A DNA stretch of 64,000 nucleotides from Janibacter terrae NBRC 107853 (GTDB lineage: Bacteria; Actinomycetota; Actinomycetes; Actinomycetales; Dermatophilaceae), in NCBI RefSeq assembly GCF_001591405.1, contig NZ_BCUV01000007.1, positions 310,001-374,000 of the forward strand. The letters run 5' to 3'. Below are positions 8,580 through 17,843 of this stretch, one piece after another (within the stretch, counting starts at the first letter, position 1; each line of letters opens with the position of its first letter). Under the pieces are notes generated by a model. That model was not told where the DNA came from. It saw only the letters and a program-made list of their open reading frames with translations, and did not search any database. The position numbers and the translations under genes were made by a program.

Positions 8580-8593
8580 AATGTCTATACATT
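8580..8593. promoter_or_regulatory. GntR/HutC-type operator candidate between dsbA-like gene and gntR
   Basis: AATGTCTATACATT matches its own complement at 12 of 14 positions and has the GT-N-TATACA core of HutC-subfamily GntR operators. It sits between divergent starts at 8562 and 8608, consistent with autoregulation and control of the dsbA operon. Confidence 0.6.
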
Positions 8594-8607
8594 TCCTAGG
8601 AGTGGGT

Positions 8608-9366
8608 GTGCACACACTTCCGCGGTGGCGACAGATCAGCGATGACCTGATGCGCAGGGTTCAGGGCGGCGAGTTCGTCGACGGGTTTCCGGGCGAGTTG
8701 TCGCTGACCACGGAATACGGCGTCAGCCGCGGCACCATCCGCCGCGCACTTGAACCCCTGCGCGAGCGAGGGGTCGTCGGTGGGGCCCGAGGACGGCAGT
8801 CCTATGTCATCAATGCCAGCCGCACCAGCGGGCTCGGACCCATGTACAGCCTGCGAGAGGCCATAACGGCCAACGGCACCTCTGAGCGCTCGGAGGTGCT
8901 GGCCCAGCGGGTCGTGACCAGCGAAGTGGTCGCCCGCGCACTGGGCCTCGAAGCGGACACCCCCTTCGTGCACATCACAAGGGTGCGCTTCGTCGACGAC
9001 GATCCCATCGCCTTCGACCGGCTGTGGATCATCGCCTCGGTGGCGGCGCCCCTCTTGGACGCGGACCTGACCGAGACGTCCGTGTACAAGTCACTTCGAT
9101 CCCGCTGCGGCGTGGAATTCGATGCCGGCGTGGAGCACACGCGCTCAGTGGGAGCGACCGGCGAGGTCGCCTCACGTCTGGGTGTCCCCGAGGGCACTGC
9201 ACTGCTGACGATCCGGCGAAAATCCTGCCTCAATGGCCGACCGGCGGAACTGCGCGACACCTGTGCCGTCGGCGAGCGAGTCACTCTCACCCACGTCTTC
9301 GGCGACGCATCCGCGGTCCTCAACTGCGGCGGCAACGGACGCCCGGTAGAGATCCCTTGGGAATGA
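8608..9366 (+). CDS. GntR-family (HutC subfamily, UTRA domain) transcription regulator
   Basis: A 252-aa regulator with an N-terminal winged helix (about 5-70; SRGTIRRALEPLRERGVV) and a C-terminal UTRA effector-binding domain (about 85-245; LRLEADTPFVHITRVR-like, DRLWI, LTIRRKSC). The GTG at 8608 is chosen because TAGGAG lies 5-6 bases upstream; an ATG at 8581 in the same frame overlaps the palindromic operator and lacks a ribosome-binding site. The stop overlaps the STAS gene start (ATGA at 9363-9366), so they are coupled. The ligand is unknown. It is inside the mobile element and divergent from the dsbA trio. Confidence 0.85.
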   Translation: MHTLPRWRQISDDLMRRVQGGEFVDGFPGELSLTTEYGVSRGTIRRALEPLRERGVVGGARGRQSYVINASRTSGLGPMYSLREAITANGTSERSEVLAQRVVTSEVVARALGLEADTPFVHITRVRFVDDDPIAFDRLWIIASVAAPLLDADLTETSVYKSLRSRCGVEFDAGVEHTRSVGATGEVASRLGVPEGTALLTIRRKSCLNGRPAELRDTCAVGERVTLTHVFGDASAVLNCGGNGRPVEIPWE

Positions 9367-9683
9367 CCAGAACCGCACGGATCGTTGACACCGACGTCGA
9401 CGGTGACGGGGAGCCCGATGTGCGGGTCTGCAAGGTCACGGGCGAGCTCTTCTTCGCCACCAGCAACGACCTCGTCTACCAGTTCGACTACGCCGCCGAC
9501 CCTGCCCGGGTCGTCATCGACCTCACCGACAGTCACATCTGGGATGCCTCGACTGTTGCCGCCCTGGACGGAGTGCAGGCCAAGTACGAACGTCTGGGCA
9601 AGAGCGTCGAGATCGTCGGGCTCAACCAGGCATCTGCTGAGCGTCGCGAGCTCGTGACTGGGCGGCTGGGCGACAGTCACTGA
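9363..9683 (+). CDS. STAS-domain protein resembling the C-terminus of SulP transporters
   Basis: A 106-aa protein that is almost entirely one STAS domain: VCKVTGELFFATSNDL, then VVIDLTDSHIWDASTVAALD and VEIVGLN. These phrases are characteristic of the cytoplasmic STAS tail of SulP anion permeases rather than of anti-anti-sigma factors, but no permease part precedes it; the gntR gene ends right before it with a 4-base overlap. It may be a freestanding regulator or a remnant of a sulP gene captured by fusion next to gntR. Its role is not known; with a sulfur-related cargo, an anion-transport connection is tempting but unproven. Confidence 0.75.
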   Translation: MTRTARIVDTDVDGDGEPDVRVCKVTGELFFATSNDLVYQFDYAADPARVVIDLTDSHIWDASTVAALDGVQAKYERLGKSVEIVGLNQASAERRELVTGRLGDSH

Positions 9684-9809
9684 ACGTCCGCTGACGGGAG
9701 GTCCTCACGCGGCGAGGAAGGGTCACGAGCGCCGGGTCGTCAGAACGACCGCACGATGGGTGCCTCAGCCTGTCAGGGGTGGCTCGGCCACTCGGTGGGG
9801 AAGTGGAAT
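9684..9809. other. Gene-free right flank of the element
   Basis: No credible ORF or transposase remnant between the STAS stop and the end repeats beginning at 9810. Confidence 0.5.
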
Positions 9810-9927
9810 TGATCAGATTCCTCGTTCAGATTGATCAAAGTCTTCGTTCACCAGTGACCTTTGATCACGATGATCAAATTCCTCGTTCAAAACGGGCCGA
9901 ATGATCAGAATCGGTAGTTCCCGGACA
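9810..9927 (-). repeat. Right transposon end: four motif copies and terminal inverted repeat
   Basis: Copies of TGATCARATTCCTCGTTCA occur at 9810-9828, 9832-9850 (two differences) and 9871-9889, with a shortened TGATCAGAATC at 9902-9912 next to the terminal CCGGACA (9921-9927). They are inverted relative to the left-end copies. A small palindrome (TTTGATCACGATGATCAAA) overlaps the third copy. Confidence 0.82.
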
Positions 9928-9932
9928 CGTCG
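9928..9932. repeat. Right copy of 5-bp target-site duplication CGTCG
   Basis: Identical to 2502-2506 and adjacent to the CCGGACA end of the element. Confidence 0.85.
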
Positions 9933-11764
9933 CCGCGACCTCGTTCGCCCAGCCCGCCGCTGCCGCCACCGCCGCCCGGACCGGCAAGAAGGCGCCCTTC
10001 GGCTTCGAGCCGATCGACGCGGTCCCCGCGGGTGTCGACGAGGTCGTCGTCCCGGAGGGCTTCCAGTGGGCCCCGATCATCGCGTGGGGTGACCCCATCC
10101 TCAAGGGCGCCCCGGCCTTCGACTTCGACCACCAGACCGCCGCCGCCCAGGCCGGCCAGATGGGCTACAACTGCGACTACGTCGGGGTCCTGCGCCACGG
10201 CAGCGCCAACCGGGCCGTCCTCGTCGTCAACAACGAGTACACCAACAACGAGCTGATGTTCGCCGGCTACACCAGCGCCGAAGCACTCACCGACGACCAG
10301 GTCGGCATCACCCTCAACGCCCACGGCATGACGGTCGTCGAGATCACCCGCAAGAACCCCAACAGCAAGTGGACGTACACCCAGGGTGCTCCGCTCAACC
10401 GCCGCATCACGGCCCAGACGCCGTTCACCTTCGCCGGCCCCGTCCGCGGCCACGACCTCGTCAAGACCTCGGCCGACCCCGCCGGCACGACGCCGCTGGG
10501 CACCTTCGGCAACTGCGCCGGGGGCACGACGCCGTGGGGCACCGTCCTGTCCGGCGAGGAGAACTTCAACTTCTACTTCACCCAGCCGGCCGCCCCGAGC
10601 GACGACCGCGCCGGTCGCGCCGCCGCCCGCTACGGCCTCGCCAGCGGCAACCGGGCCCAGCACGACTGGGACCGGCTCGACCCGCGTTTCGACCTCACGC
10701 GTGAGCCCAACGAGGCCAACCGCCACGGCTGGATCGTCGAGGTCGACCCCTTCGACGCGTCGAGCACCCCGCGCAAGCTGACCGCGCTGGGCCGCTTCAA
10801 GCACGAGGGCGCCAATGTCACGGTCGCGGGTGACGGCCGCGTCGTCGTCTACATGGGTGACGACGAGCGCTTCGACTACATGTACAAGTTCGTCTCCTCG
10901 AGGACCTACGTCGAGGGCGATGCTGCGGGCAACCACGCCCTCCTGGACGAGGGTGACCTCTACGTCGCCAAGTTCAACGGCAACGGCTCGGTCGACGGGA
11001 TCCACGACGGCGACGGCGAGTGGCTGCCGCTCGTCGTCGACGGCCGGTCCGCCGTCGACGGGTTCACCCTCGAGGAGGTCCTCGTCCACACCCGCCTGGC
11101 GGCCGACGCGGTCAGCCCGACCAAGATGGACCGCCCCGAGGACGTCGAGGTCAACCCCGTCAACGGCCGCGTCTACGCCGCGCTCACCAACAACTCCAGG
11201 CGCGCCCCCGCGCAGGTCGACGAGGTGAACCCCCGGGCCAACAACAAGCACGGTCAGGTCCTCGAGATCACGCCCCGGGGTGGCGACCACACCGTGGCCG
11301 GCTTCGACTGGAAGCTCGTCCTCGTCTGCGGTGACCCGAGCGACCCGCAGACGTACTTCAACGGCTACGACAAGTCCGAGGTCAGCGCCATCTCGTGCCC
11401 GGACAACGTGGCCTTCGACGGCGAGGGCAACCTGTGGATCGCGACCGACGGCAACGCCCTCGGCAGCTGCGACGGCATGTACCTCATGCCGCTCGAGGGC
11501 GAGCACAAGGGGCACCTGCAGCAGTTCCTCTCCGTCCCCGCCTTCTCCGAGTGCTGCGGCCCGCTCATCGAGTGGGACGAGCGGGTCGTCTTCGCCGCGG
11601 TCCAGCACCCGGGCGAGGACGACGGCGCCTCGACGACCAACGTCAAGAGCACCTTCCCCTACCGGGGCAACACCCAGCCGCGCCCCGCGGTCATCATGAT
11701 CTGGCCGCAGAGCCCCTCCGCGGGCAAGGGCACCGCGAAGGCCGCCCGGTCCACGAAGGCCTGA
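9933..11764 (+). pseudogene. phoX: PhoX-family alkaline phosphatase, C-terminal fragment
   Basis: The remaining ~610 codons of the split phoX gene. The frame is open from the insertion point, covering the end of the Tat signal peptide (TSFAQPAAAA) and the whole DUF839/PhoX catalytic beta-propeller. Typical family phrases are WGDPIL, YNCDYVGVL, VVNNEYTNNELMF, NCAGGTTPWGTVLSGEEN, GWIVEVDPFD, MDRPEDVEVNP, NNKHGQVLEI and CGPLIEWDERVVFAAVQHPGE. No start codon with a ribosome-binding site exists at its 5' end, and the first internal ATG is at 10160, beyond the export signal, so a working exported enzyme is not expected. No other lesion is visible, which suggests a recent or reversible insertion. 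A 17-bp hairpin at 11780-11814 ends the gene. Confidence 0.92.
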
Positions 11765-11779
11765 TCCGACGCACCACCG

Positions 11780-11814
11780 GGTGGGCCGTCCGCGACTGTC
11801 GCGGGCGGCCCACC
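11780..11814. terminator. Hairpin terminator after phoX
   Basis: A 17-bp GC-rich stem with one G-T pair (11780-11796 with 11798-11814), between the phoX stop and the sortase gene. Confidence 0.65.
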
Positions 11815-11835
11815 GCGCATGACAAGGTGAACCAC

Positions 11836-12516
11836 ATGACCCTCCCGCGCCGCCCGGGGCGCAGCGCGGCAGCCGCCGCCCTCACGCTCGCGCTCGCCGC
11901 CTGCGGCGGCGCCGGTGAGGGCACGGCGAGGCCCGGGACCTCCCCTTCGTCCGGGGGCAGCTCGTCCGCGACCGTCGCGCCCGACCCGAGCGTGCGGGTG
12001 ACGCAGGGCGAGGACGCCCCGCAGTCGGCCGCCGAGGCACGTGCGGGTACCCGGGCCGCGGACGCCGAGACCGCCGCGACCTCCCTGAGCATCCCCGCGG
12101 TCGGCCTCTCCACGCGGATCGAGCCCCAGGGCCTGCGCGGCGGCAAGGTCAACCCCTCCCCCGGCGAGGTCATCTGGTTCACCGGGTACGACCGCGTGCA
12201 GCCCGGCGCGAAGGGCACGACGGTCATCGCCGGCCACGTGATCTCCTCGGGCCGGCCCGACGCCTTCGCCGCCCTCGAGCAGCTGGCGAAGGGCGACGGC
12301 GTCGTCCTGGGCTACCCCGGCGGCGCGCGGCTGCGCTTCGAGGTCACGTCCACGAGGATCGTCGACAAGGAGGCGCTGACGACGAGCGAGGACGTGTGGG
12401 GCACGAACCCCGACACCCGGCGCATCGTCCTGATCACCTGCGACGACCAGCTGGGCTTCCGCGAGGACGGGCACCGCAGGGCCAACTTCGTCGCGGTCGC
12501 CGAGATCCCCGCCTGA
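11836..12516 (+). CDS. Class E/F sortase-like lipoprotein
   Basis: A 226-aa protein with a lipoprotein signal (LALAAC, lipidated Cys near 25), a Ser/Thr/Pro/Ala-rich linker, and a sortase domain from about residue 85. The catalytic triad is visible as His in TVIAGHVIS, Cys in IVLITCDD and Arg in GHRRANFVAV. Sortases join LPXTG-type proteins to the wall; actinobacterial class F members often have unclear substrates. The ATG at 11836 is preferred with AAGGTGA upstream; the open frame extending into phoX is ignored. No LPXTG substrate gene is visible nearby. The lipobox is unusual, since most sortases use an uncleaved membrane anchor. Confidence 0.85.
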   Translation: MTLPRRPGRSAAAAALTLALAACGGAGEGTARPGTSPSSGGSSSATVAPDPSVRVTQGEDAPQSAAEARAGTRAADAETAATSLSIPAVGLSTRIEPQGLRGGKVNPSPGEVIWFTGYDRVQPGAKGTTVIAGHVISSGRPDAFAALEQLAKGDGVVLGYPGGARLRFEVTSTRIVDKEALTTSEDVWGTNPDTRRIVLITCDDQLGFREDGHRRANFVAVAEIPA

Positions 12517-12547
12517 CCGCACGCCGGGCCGGGGGTAGCCTCGCCGG

Positions 12548-13486
12548 GTGACCCCTCAACGCGACGCCCGCGGCGTCCTCGCGGCGTGGCTCGCCTATGG
12601 CATCTGGGGCGCCTTCCCGCTGTACTTCCACGCCCTGCTGCCCGCCGGTGCCAGCGAGATCCTCGCCCACCGGATCCTGTGGACCTTCGTGTTGTGCCTC
12701 GTCGTCCTGGTGCTGCGGCACGAGCTCGTCGCGCTCGCGCGGCAGCTGCGGGGACGCCTCGCCCTGGGCGTCGGGATCGCCGCCTACCTCATCGGCATCA
12801 ACTGGTTCGTCTACGTCTACGCGGTCGGCATCGGCCGCACCAACGAGGCGGCGCTCGGCTACTTCCTCAACCCGATCGTCACCGTCGGTCTCGGCGTGCT
12901 CGTGCTGCGCGAGCACCTGCGCCCGCTCCAGTGGGTCGCGGTCGGCATCGGCGCGGTGGCCGCGCTCTACCTCACCCTCGCCGGTGGTGGCCTGCCGTGG
13001 ATCTCGCTCGCGCTGGCGCTCTCCTTCGGCGGCTACGGCCTGACCAAGAAGCGCCTGGGCGCCACCCTGCCGGCGCTGCACTCGCTCTCCGCCGAGACGA
13101 TCTTCCTGCTGCCTCCGGCCGTCGGGCTCGTGTGGTGGTTGACGGCGACCGGCGAGGGGACCTTCACCGTCGACGCGCCCTGGCACCCGCTGCTGCTCGT
13201 CTCGGCCGGGATCGTGACGGCGGTCCCGCTCCTGCTCTTCGCCGAGGCCGCCCGGCGCATCCCGCTCGTGACGATCGGCCTGATCCAGTTCATCACCCCG
13301 GTGCTGCAGCTCATCACGAGCGTCACCGTGCTCGACGAGCACCTCGCCCCGGAGCGTTGGGTCGGCTTCGCGATCGTCTGGGTCGCGCTCGCCTGCCTGA
13401 CGGTCGACTCGCTGCGCACCGCGCACCGACGGCGTCGCCCGGCGCCGGACGAGTGCGAGTCCCTGGAGCCCGTCGAGCCGCTCTGA
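12548..13486 (+). CDS. rarD: RarD-family EamA permease
   Basis: A 312-aa, ten-helix drug/metabolite-superfamily transporter matching RarD: N-terminal AYGIWGAFPLYFHAL, AYLIGINWFVYVYAV and GYFLNPIVTVGLGVLVL, and C-terminal IQFITPVLQLI. RarD proteins are annotated as chloramphenicol-sensitive proteins, but their true substrate is unknown. The start is a GTG at 12548. It lies alone on the plus strand, convergent with the polyprenyl synthase, with paired palindromic repeats at 13491-13542 separating them. Confidence 0.88.
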   Translation: MTPQRDARGVLAAWLAYGIWGAFPLYFHALLPAGASEILAHRILWTFVLCLVVLVLRHELVALARQLRGRLALGVGIAAYLIGINWFVYVYAVGIGRTNEAALGYFLNPIVTVGLGVLVLREHLRPLQWVAVGIGAVAALYLTLAGGGLPWISLALALSFGGYGLTKKRLGATLPALHSLSAETIFLLPPAVGLVWWLTATGEGTFTVDAPWHPLLLVSAGIVTAVPLLLFAEAARRIPLVTIGLIQFITPVLQLITSVTVLDEHLAPERWVGFAIVWVALACLTVDSLRTAHRRRRPAPDECESLEPVEPL

Positions 13487-13490
13487 CCCC

Positions 13491-13542
13491 GCATTCCCCT
13501 AGGGCAATGCACGGCCAGGTGCGCATTCCCCTAGGGCAATGC
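13491..13542. repeat. Tandem pair of the 20-bp palindrome GCATTCCCCTAGGGCAATGC
   Basis: Exact copies at 13491-13510 and 13523-13542 (32-bp period), identical to the core at 1987-2006. They sit between convergent rarD and the polyprenyl synthase gene, so a bidirectional termination or mRNA 3' end role is likely. Confidence 0.75.
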
Positions 13543-13576
13543 AGGGTCGGGCGAGGGCGAAGGGGGTGGACCGCGC

Positions 13577-14590
13577 CTAACCGACGCGGTGGACGACGCC
13601 CTCCATGAGCGCGATGAGCGCAGCCTTGGCATCGGAGTCGGGTAGCGGGGCGAGGGACTCGACGGCCTGCCGGCCGACGGCGAGGGTCTCCTCGCGGGCG
13701 TCGGCCATCGCCCGGTGCGGCCGCAGGAGCTCCAGGGCGCGCTCGAGCCGCTCGGGCTCGCGCAGGTCGGAGGTCAGCAGCTCGCGCAGCTCGGCGTCGG
13801 CCGGGTCCTCGGAGGCGAGGGCGTTGAGGACCGGCAGGGTCCGCTTGCCCTCGCGCAGGTCCGTCCCGGGCGTCTTGCCGGTCTCCCCCGACTCGCTCGA
13901 GATGTCGATGAGGTCGTCGGCGAGCTGGAAGGCCATGCCGAGCCGCTCCCCGTACTCGGTGACCAGCTCGACGACCTCGGGCGTGCAGCCGCTGTACATC
14001 GCGCCGTAGCGCGCGGCGGTGGCCACGAGGACGCCGGTCTTGTCCGCCAGGACTCCCCGGTAGTACTCCCGGGCGTCCTGCCCCGGCGGGCAGGGACGGT
14101 CGTCGCGGATCTGCCCGGAGCACAGCCGGATGAAGGTCCGCGCCTGGATCCTCACTGCGTCGGCGCCCAGGTCGGCGATGATGTCCGAGGCGGTGCCGAA
14201 GAGCAGGTCGCCGACGAGGATCGCGGTCGAGTTGTCGTACAGCGCGTTGGCGCTCGGCGCCCCGCGTCGCAGGTCCGCCTCGTCCATGACGTCGTCGTGG
14301 TACAGGCTCGCGAGGTGGGTCAGCTCCACCCCCGCCGCGGCGGCGACGACCCGGTCGTTGATGCCCTCGCCGAGCTCCGCGACGAGCATCGTGAGCATCG
14401 GCCGGAAGCGCTTGCCGCCCGCCCGCGCCAGGTGGAGGTTGGCCTCGGTGATGAAGTCGTCCTCGTTGCGGGTGCGCTCGACGATCAGGGCCTCCACCTG
14501 CTCCAGCCCAACACCCAGACGTGCGGTCAGGTCGTCACTGGCCCCGGGCAGGGCGAGGACAGGCGGGGTCGGGCTGCTCACGGAGGTCAC
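13577..14590 (-). CDS. Polyprenyl (menaquinone side-chain) diphosphate synthase
   Basis: A 337-aa trans-isoprenyl diphosphate synthase with the first Asp-rich motif LYHDDVMDEAD (about 97-107) and the second AFQLADDLIDI (about 221-231), plus KRFRP and GKRTLPV. In this setting it probably makes the C35-C45 tail for MenA to attach to DHNA; chain length cannot be read safely. The GTG start at 14590 overlaps the nuoN stop (GTGA), so it is the last gene of the nuo operon, physically coupling quinone tail and complex I synthesis. Acts at the cytoplasmic membrane face with Mg2+. Confidence 0.92.
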   Translation of the reverse strand: MTSVSSPTPPVLALPGASDDLTARLGVGLEQVEALIVERTRNEDDFITEANLHLARAGGKRFRPMLTMLVAELGEGINDRVVAAAAGVELTHLASLYHDDVMDEADLRRGAPSANALYDNSTAILVGDLLFGTASDIIADLGADAVRIQARTFIRLCSGQIRDDRPCPPGQDAREYYRGVLADKTGVLVATAARYGAMYSGCTPEVVELVTEYGERLGMAFQLADDLIDISSESGETGKTPGTDLREGKRTLPVLNALASEDPADAELRELLTSDLREPERLERALELLRPHRAMADAREETLAVGRQAVESLAPLPDSDAKAALIALMEGVVHRVG

Positions 14591-16152
14591 CTCGGGATGA
14601 AGACGCTGGACTGCTCGGCCAGCTCGAGGAGCGGCCCGGGGAAGATCCCGAGCACGATCGTAACGACCACCCCGACGCCGATGACCACGAGGGACAACGT
14701 GGCGGGGGCGGCGGCGGTCACGTCACCGCTCGGCTCCGTGAAGAACATCAGGACGATGAGCCGGATGTAGACGAAGGCAGTGATCGCCGACATGAGCACC
14801 GCGATCACCACGAGCACGACCCCGGCCAGGCCACCGTGCTCGATCGCCGGGAGGAAGGCCGCGACCTTGGCGGTGAAGCCGGAGGTCAGCGGGATCCCGG
14901 CGAAGGCGAGCATGAAGAGGGCGAAGGCCCCGGCGAGGTAGGGGTGGTTGCGGCCCAGCCCGGCCCACTGCGACAGGTGCGTGGCCTCGGCCTCGCGCTC
15001 CCGGACGAGGTTGACGACGGCGAAGGCCGCGATCGTCGTGATGCCGTAGGTGACGACGTAGAAGAGCACACCCTCGACGGCCGAGCGGTCGAAGCTGATC
15101 AGCGCGACGATGATGAACCCCGCGTGCGCGATCGAGCTGTAGGCCAGCAGCCGCTTGATGTCGGTCTGGGTCACCGACAGCACCGAGCCGACGACCATGG
15201 TCAGGGCGGCGATGACGATGACGCCCGTGCGCCACTCCCAGCGGGTGGTCTCCAGGGCGACGTACACCAGGCGGAGCAGCGCGCCGAAGGCAGCCGCCTT
15301 GGTGCACGCGGCCATGAAGCCCGTGACCGGGGTCGGAGCCCCCTGGTAGACGTCCGGGGTCCACGAGTGGAAGGGCACGGCGCCGACCTTGAAGAGCAGC
15401 CCGACGAGCACCATGACGACACCCGGGAGCAGCAGCCCCTCGAACTCGCCGGTCGAGGTGGTCGCGGCCTGCGCGATCGCCGCGAGGTCGATCGAGCCCG
15501 CGTAGCCGTAGAGGAGGGCCGCGCCGAAGAGGAAGAAGCCCGAGGAGAAGGCTCCGAGCAGGAAGTACTTGAGCGCCGCCTCCTGGGAGAGCAGCCGACG
15601 GCGACGGGCCAGGCCCGACATGAGGTACAGGGGAAGGGAGAGCAGCTCCAGGGCGACGAACATCGTCAGCAGGTCGTTGGACGCCGGGAAGAGGAGCATG
15701 CCGGCCAGCGCGAACAGCGCGAGCGGGAAGACCTCGGTCGTCGACCACCCCTTGCGGGCGGCCTGCGCCTCGAGGCTCGACCCCGGGCTGGCCGCACCCA
15801 TGGGCGTGAAGGCATCGGCGGTGTCGCCGCCGAGCCGGTCGGCCATGACGAGCAGGCCCAGCAGGCCGAGGACGAGCAGGGTGCCCTGCATGAAGCGGGT
15901 CGGCCCGTCGACGGCGACGGTCCCGCCGACGGTGACGCCCATCTCGTCACCGGTCATGAGGAGCAGCGCCGCGAACGACAGCAGGATCGTCAGCACCGCC
16001 ACCCCGACCTGCGTCAGGTGCCGCACGGACCGCGGCGCGAAGGCCTCGACGAGCACCCCGACGAAACCCCCGACGAGGAGGATGATCATCGGCGAGAGGG
16101 CCCAGTAGCTGATCTCGACGGCCTCGAAGGCCGTGGGGACGGGCAGGGTCAT
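14587..16152 (-). CDS. nuoN: NADH-quinone oxidoreductase subunit N
   Basis: A 521-aa antiporter-like subunit of complex I with about 14 transmembrane helices. It contains the Nuo/Mrp signatures LLTMFVALELLSLPLYLMSG, FLLGAFSSGFFLFG (conserved Lys just before) and FKVGAVPFHSWTPDVYQGAP, with the essential Glu and Lys residues of the proton channel. It overlaps nuoM by one base and the prenyl synthase by four, as expected for the end of the nuo cluster. Confidence 0.97.
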   Translation of the reverse strand: MTLPVPTAFEAVEISYWALSPMIILLVGGFVGVLVEAFAPRSVRHLTQVGVAVLTILLSFAALLLMTGDEMGVTVGGTVAVDGPTRFMQGTLLVLGLLGLLVMADRLGGDTADAFTPMGAASPGSSLEAQAARKGWSTTEVFPLALFALAGMLLFPASNDLLTMFVALELLSLPLYLMSGLARRRRLLSQEAALKYFLLGAFSSGFFLFGAALLYGYAGSIDLAAIAQAATTSTGEFEGLLLPGVVMVLVGLLFKVGAVPFHSWTPDVYQGAPTPVTGFMAACTKAAAFGALLRLVYVALETTRWEWRTGVIVIAALTMVVGSVLSVTQTDIKRLLAYSSIAHAGFIIVALISFDRSAVEGVLFYVVTYGITTIAAFAVVNLVREREAEATHLSQWAGLGRNHPYLAGAFALFMLAFAGIPLTSGFTAKVAAFLPAIEHGGLAGVVLVVIAVLMSAITAFVYIRLIVLMFFTEPSGDVTAAAPATLSLVVIGVGVVVTIVLGIFPGPLLELAEQSSVFIPR

Positions 16153-17843
16153 CAGTGGTCACTCCCGGAGGTCGAGCCGTCGGTGGGGCCGGCCGGAACG
16201 GACGGGACCGTGTCGGTGATGCCGACGATCTGGAGGGTCCGCTCGACCGCCGGGTCGAGGGTGTCCAGGACGGGCTTGGGGAAGAACCCGAGCACGACGA
16301 GGGCCACGACGAGCGGGGCGACGACGGCCTTCTCCCGCCAGTCGAGGTCGCGCACGGCGACGGCGAGCCGACCCGGGGGCCGGCCCTCGTCGAGGTCGGC
16401 CCGGACGTACGGCAGGTCGGCGGCCGGGGACCCGACGGTCGTGGACCCGGTGGTCCGCTGCGCCACGGCCCCGACGGGCTCCGGCTGGAGCTCGGGCTCG
16501 CCCACGACGGGAGGTGGGCCGGTGAAGATCCGCTTGTACATGAGCAGGATGTAGAGGGCTGCGAGCACCACGCCCCAGACGGCGAAGGCGGTGGCGACCG
16601 GGTAGCGCGGCCACGACCCGGCGATGACGAGGAACTCCGAGACGAAGGTCGACAGGCCGGGCAGCGACAGCGTCGCGAGCCCCGCGACGAGGAAGGAACC
16701 GGCGAGCACCGGGGTGACCCGCTGCCAGCCGCCGTAGTCCTCGATGCGCTGGCTGCCGCGCCGGGCGATCAGCATGCCGGCGAGGAGGAAGAGGCCAGCC
16801 GTCGCGAAGCCGTGGTTGACCATGTAGAAGTTGGCCCCGACCTGGGAGACGGACGTGAAGGCGAAGATGCCCAGGACGATGAAGCCGAAGTGGCTGACCG
16901 ACGTGAAGGCGATGAGGCGCATCATGTCCGCCTGGCCGATGGCCAGGATCGCGCCGTAGAGGATCGAGAAGACGGCGAGCGTCACCACGACCGGGGTCGC
17001 CCACTGGCTGGCCTCCGGGAAGAGCTGGAGGCAGAAGCGGATCATCCCGTAGGTGCCGACCTTGTCGAGCACGCCGACGAGCAGCGTCGCGACGGCGGGC
17101 TTCGAGGCGGCCGCGGCGTCCGGCAGCCAGGTGTGGACCGGCCACATCGGGGCCTTGACCGCGAAGGCGATGAAGAAGGCGACGAAGAGCCAGCGCTCGG
17201 TGGCGCCGCCGATGCCCAGGCCGGTGAGGCTCTCGACCAGGAAGCCGTCGGGACCCCCGGGCCCCTGGATGTAGAGCGCGATGACACCGACGAGCATGAT
17301 CAGCCCGCCCGCGAGGGAGAAGAGGAGGAACTTCATCGCGGCGGCCTGGCGGTGCGCGCCCCCGTACATCCCGATGAGGAAGTACACCGGGACGAGCATG
17401 GCCTCGAAGAAGACGTAGAAGAGGAAGACGTCGGTCGCCGAGAAGACGCCGATCATGAAGGGCAGCAGCGACAGCAGCAGCGCGAAGTACCCCTTGTGCC
17501 GGGCGCCTCCCTCGGGCACGTCGTCCCACGCGGCCAGGATGCACACGGGCACGAGCACGAGCGCCATGAGGATGAGCGCGAGCGAGATGCCGTCGACGCC
17601 CAGCGCGTAGCTGACGCCGAACTGCGGGATCCACTCGTGCTGCTCGACCATCTGGAACTGCGCGGTGCTCCCGCGCGTGAAGCTCGTCGCGGCAGCGACG
17701 ATGCCCAGCAGGAGGGTGAGCAGCGATGTCCCGAGGGCGATCGGGCGAGCCAGCGCCGCGCTGCTCGCAGGGAGCACGGCCACGACAGCGGCGCCGGTGA
17801 GCGGCACCACCATGAGCAGGCTGAGCCAGGGCAGGTCGTTCAT
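16152..17843 (-). CDS. nuoM: NADH-quinone oxidoreductase subunit M
   Basis: A 563-aa proton-translocating subunit with the NuoM/ND4 pattern: YALGVDGISL, FYVFFEAMLVPVYFLIG, KAPMWPVHTWLPDAAA, DKVGTYGMIRFCL and SVSHFGFIVLGIFAF. The start ATG at 17843 begins [10 protein letters not shown] and overlaps the nuoL stop by one base; a longer frame upstream is ignored. The C-terminal ~70 residues after the last helix pair are polar and Pro-rich, an extension seen in actinobacterial NuoM, followed by a final helix. Confidence 0.97.
   Translation of the reverse strand: MNDLPWLSLLMVVPLTGAAVVAVLPASSAALARPIALGTSLLTLLLGIVAAATSFTRGSTAQFQMVEQHEWIPQFGVSYALGVDGISLALILMALVLVPVCILAAWDDVPEGGARHKGYFALLLSLLPFMIGVFSATDVFLFYVFFEAMLVPVYFLIGMYGGAHRQAAAMKFLLFSLAGGLIMLVGVIALYIQGPGGPDGFLVESLTGLGIGGATERWLFVAFFIAFAVKAPMWPVHTWLPDAAAASKPAVATLLVGVLDKVGTYGMIRFCLQLFPEASQWATPVVVTLAVFSILYGAILAIGQADMMRLIAFTSVSHFGFIVLGIFAFTSVSQVGANFYMVNHGFATAGLFLLAGMLIARRGSQRIEDYGGWQRVTPVLAGSFLVAGLATLSLPGLSTFVSEFLVIAGSWPRYPVATAFAVWGVVLAALYILLMYKRIFTGPPPVVGEPELQPEPVGAVAQRTTGSTTVGSPAADLPYVRADLDEGRPPGRLAVAVRDLDWREKAVVAPLVVALVVLGFFPKPVLDTLDPAVERTLQIVGITDTVPSVPAGPTDGSTSGSDH

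Noticed and set aside
9363-9683. Anti-anti-sigma factor (SpoIIAA/RsbV)
   Set aside because: The VTGELFFA...SHIWDASTVAALD signature is that of SulP C-terminal STAS domains, and the Ser/Thr phosphorylation context of RsbV proteins is not evident.
14521-16554. Very long plus-strand ORF opposite nuoN/nuoM (and similar ones across the nuo operon)
   Set aside because: Highly charged, His/Arg/Asp-rich translation typical of antisense frames in GC-rich DNA; the minus-strand nuo genes are unambiguous.
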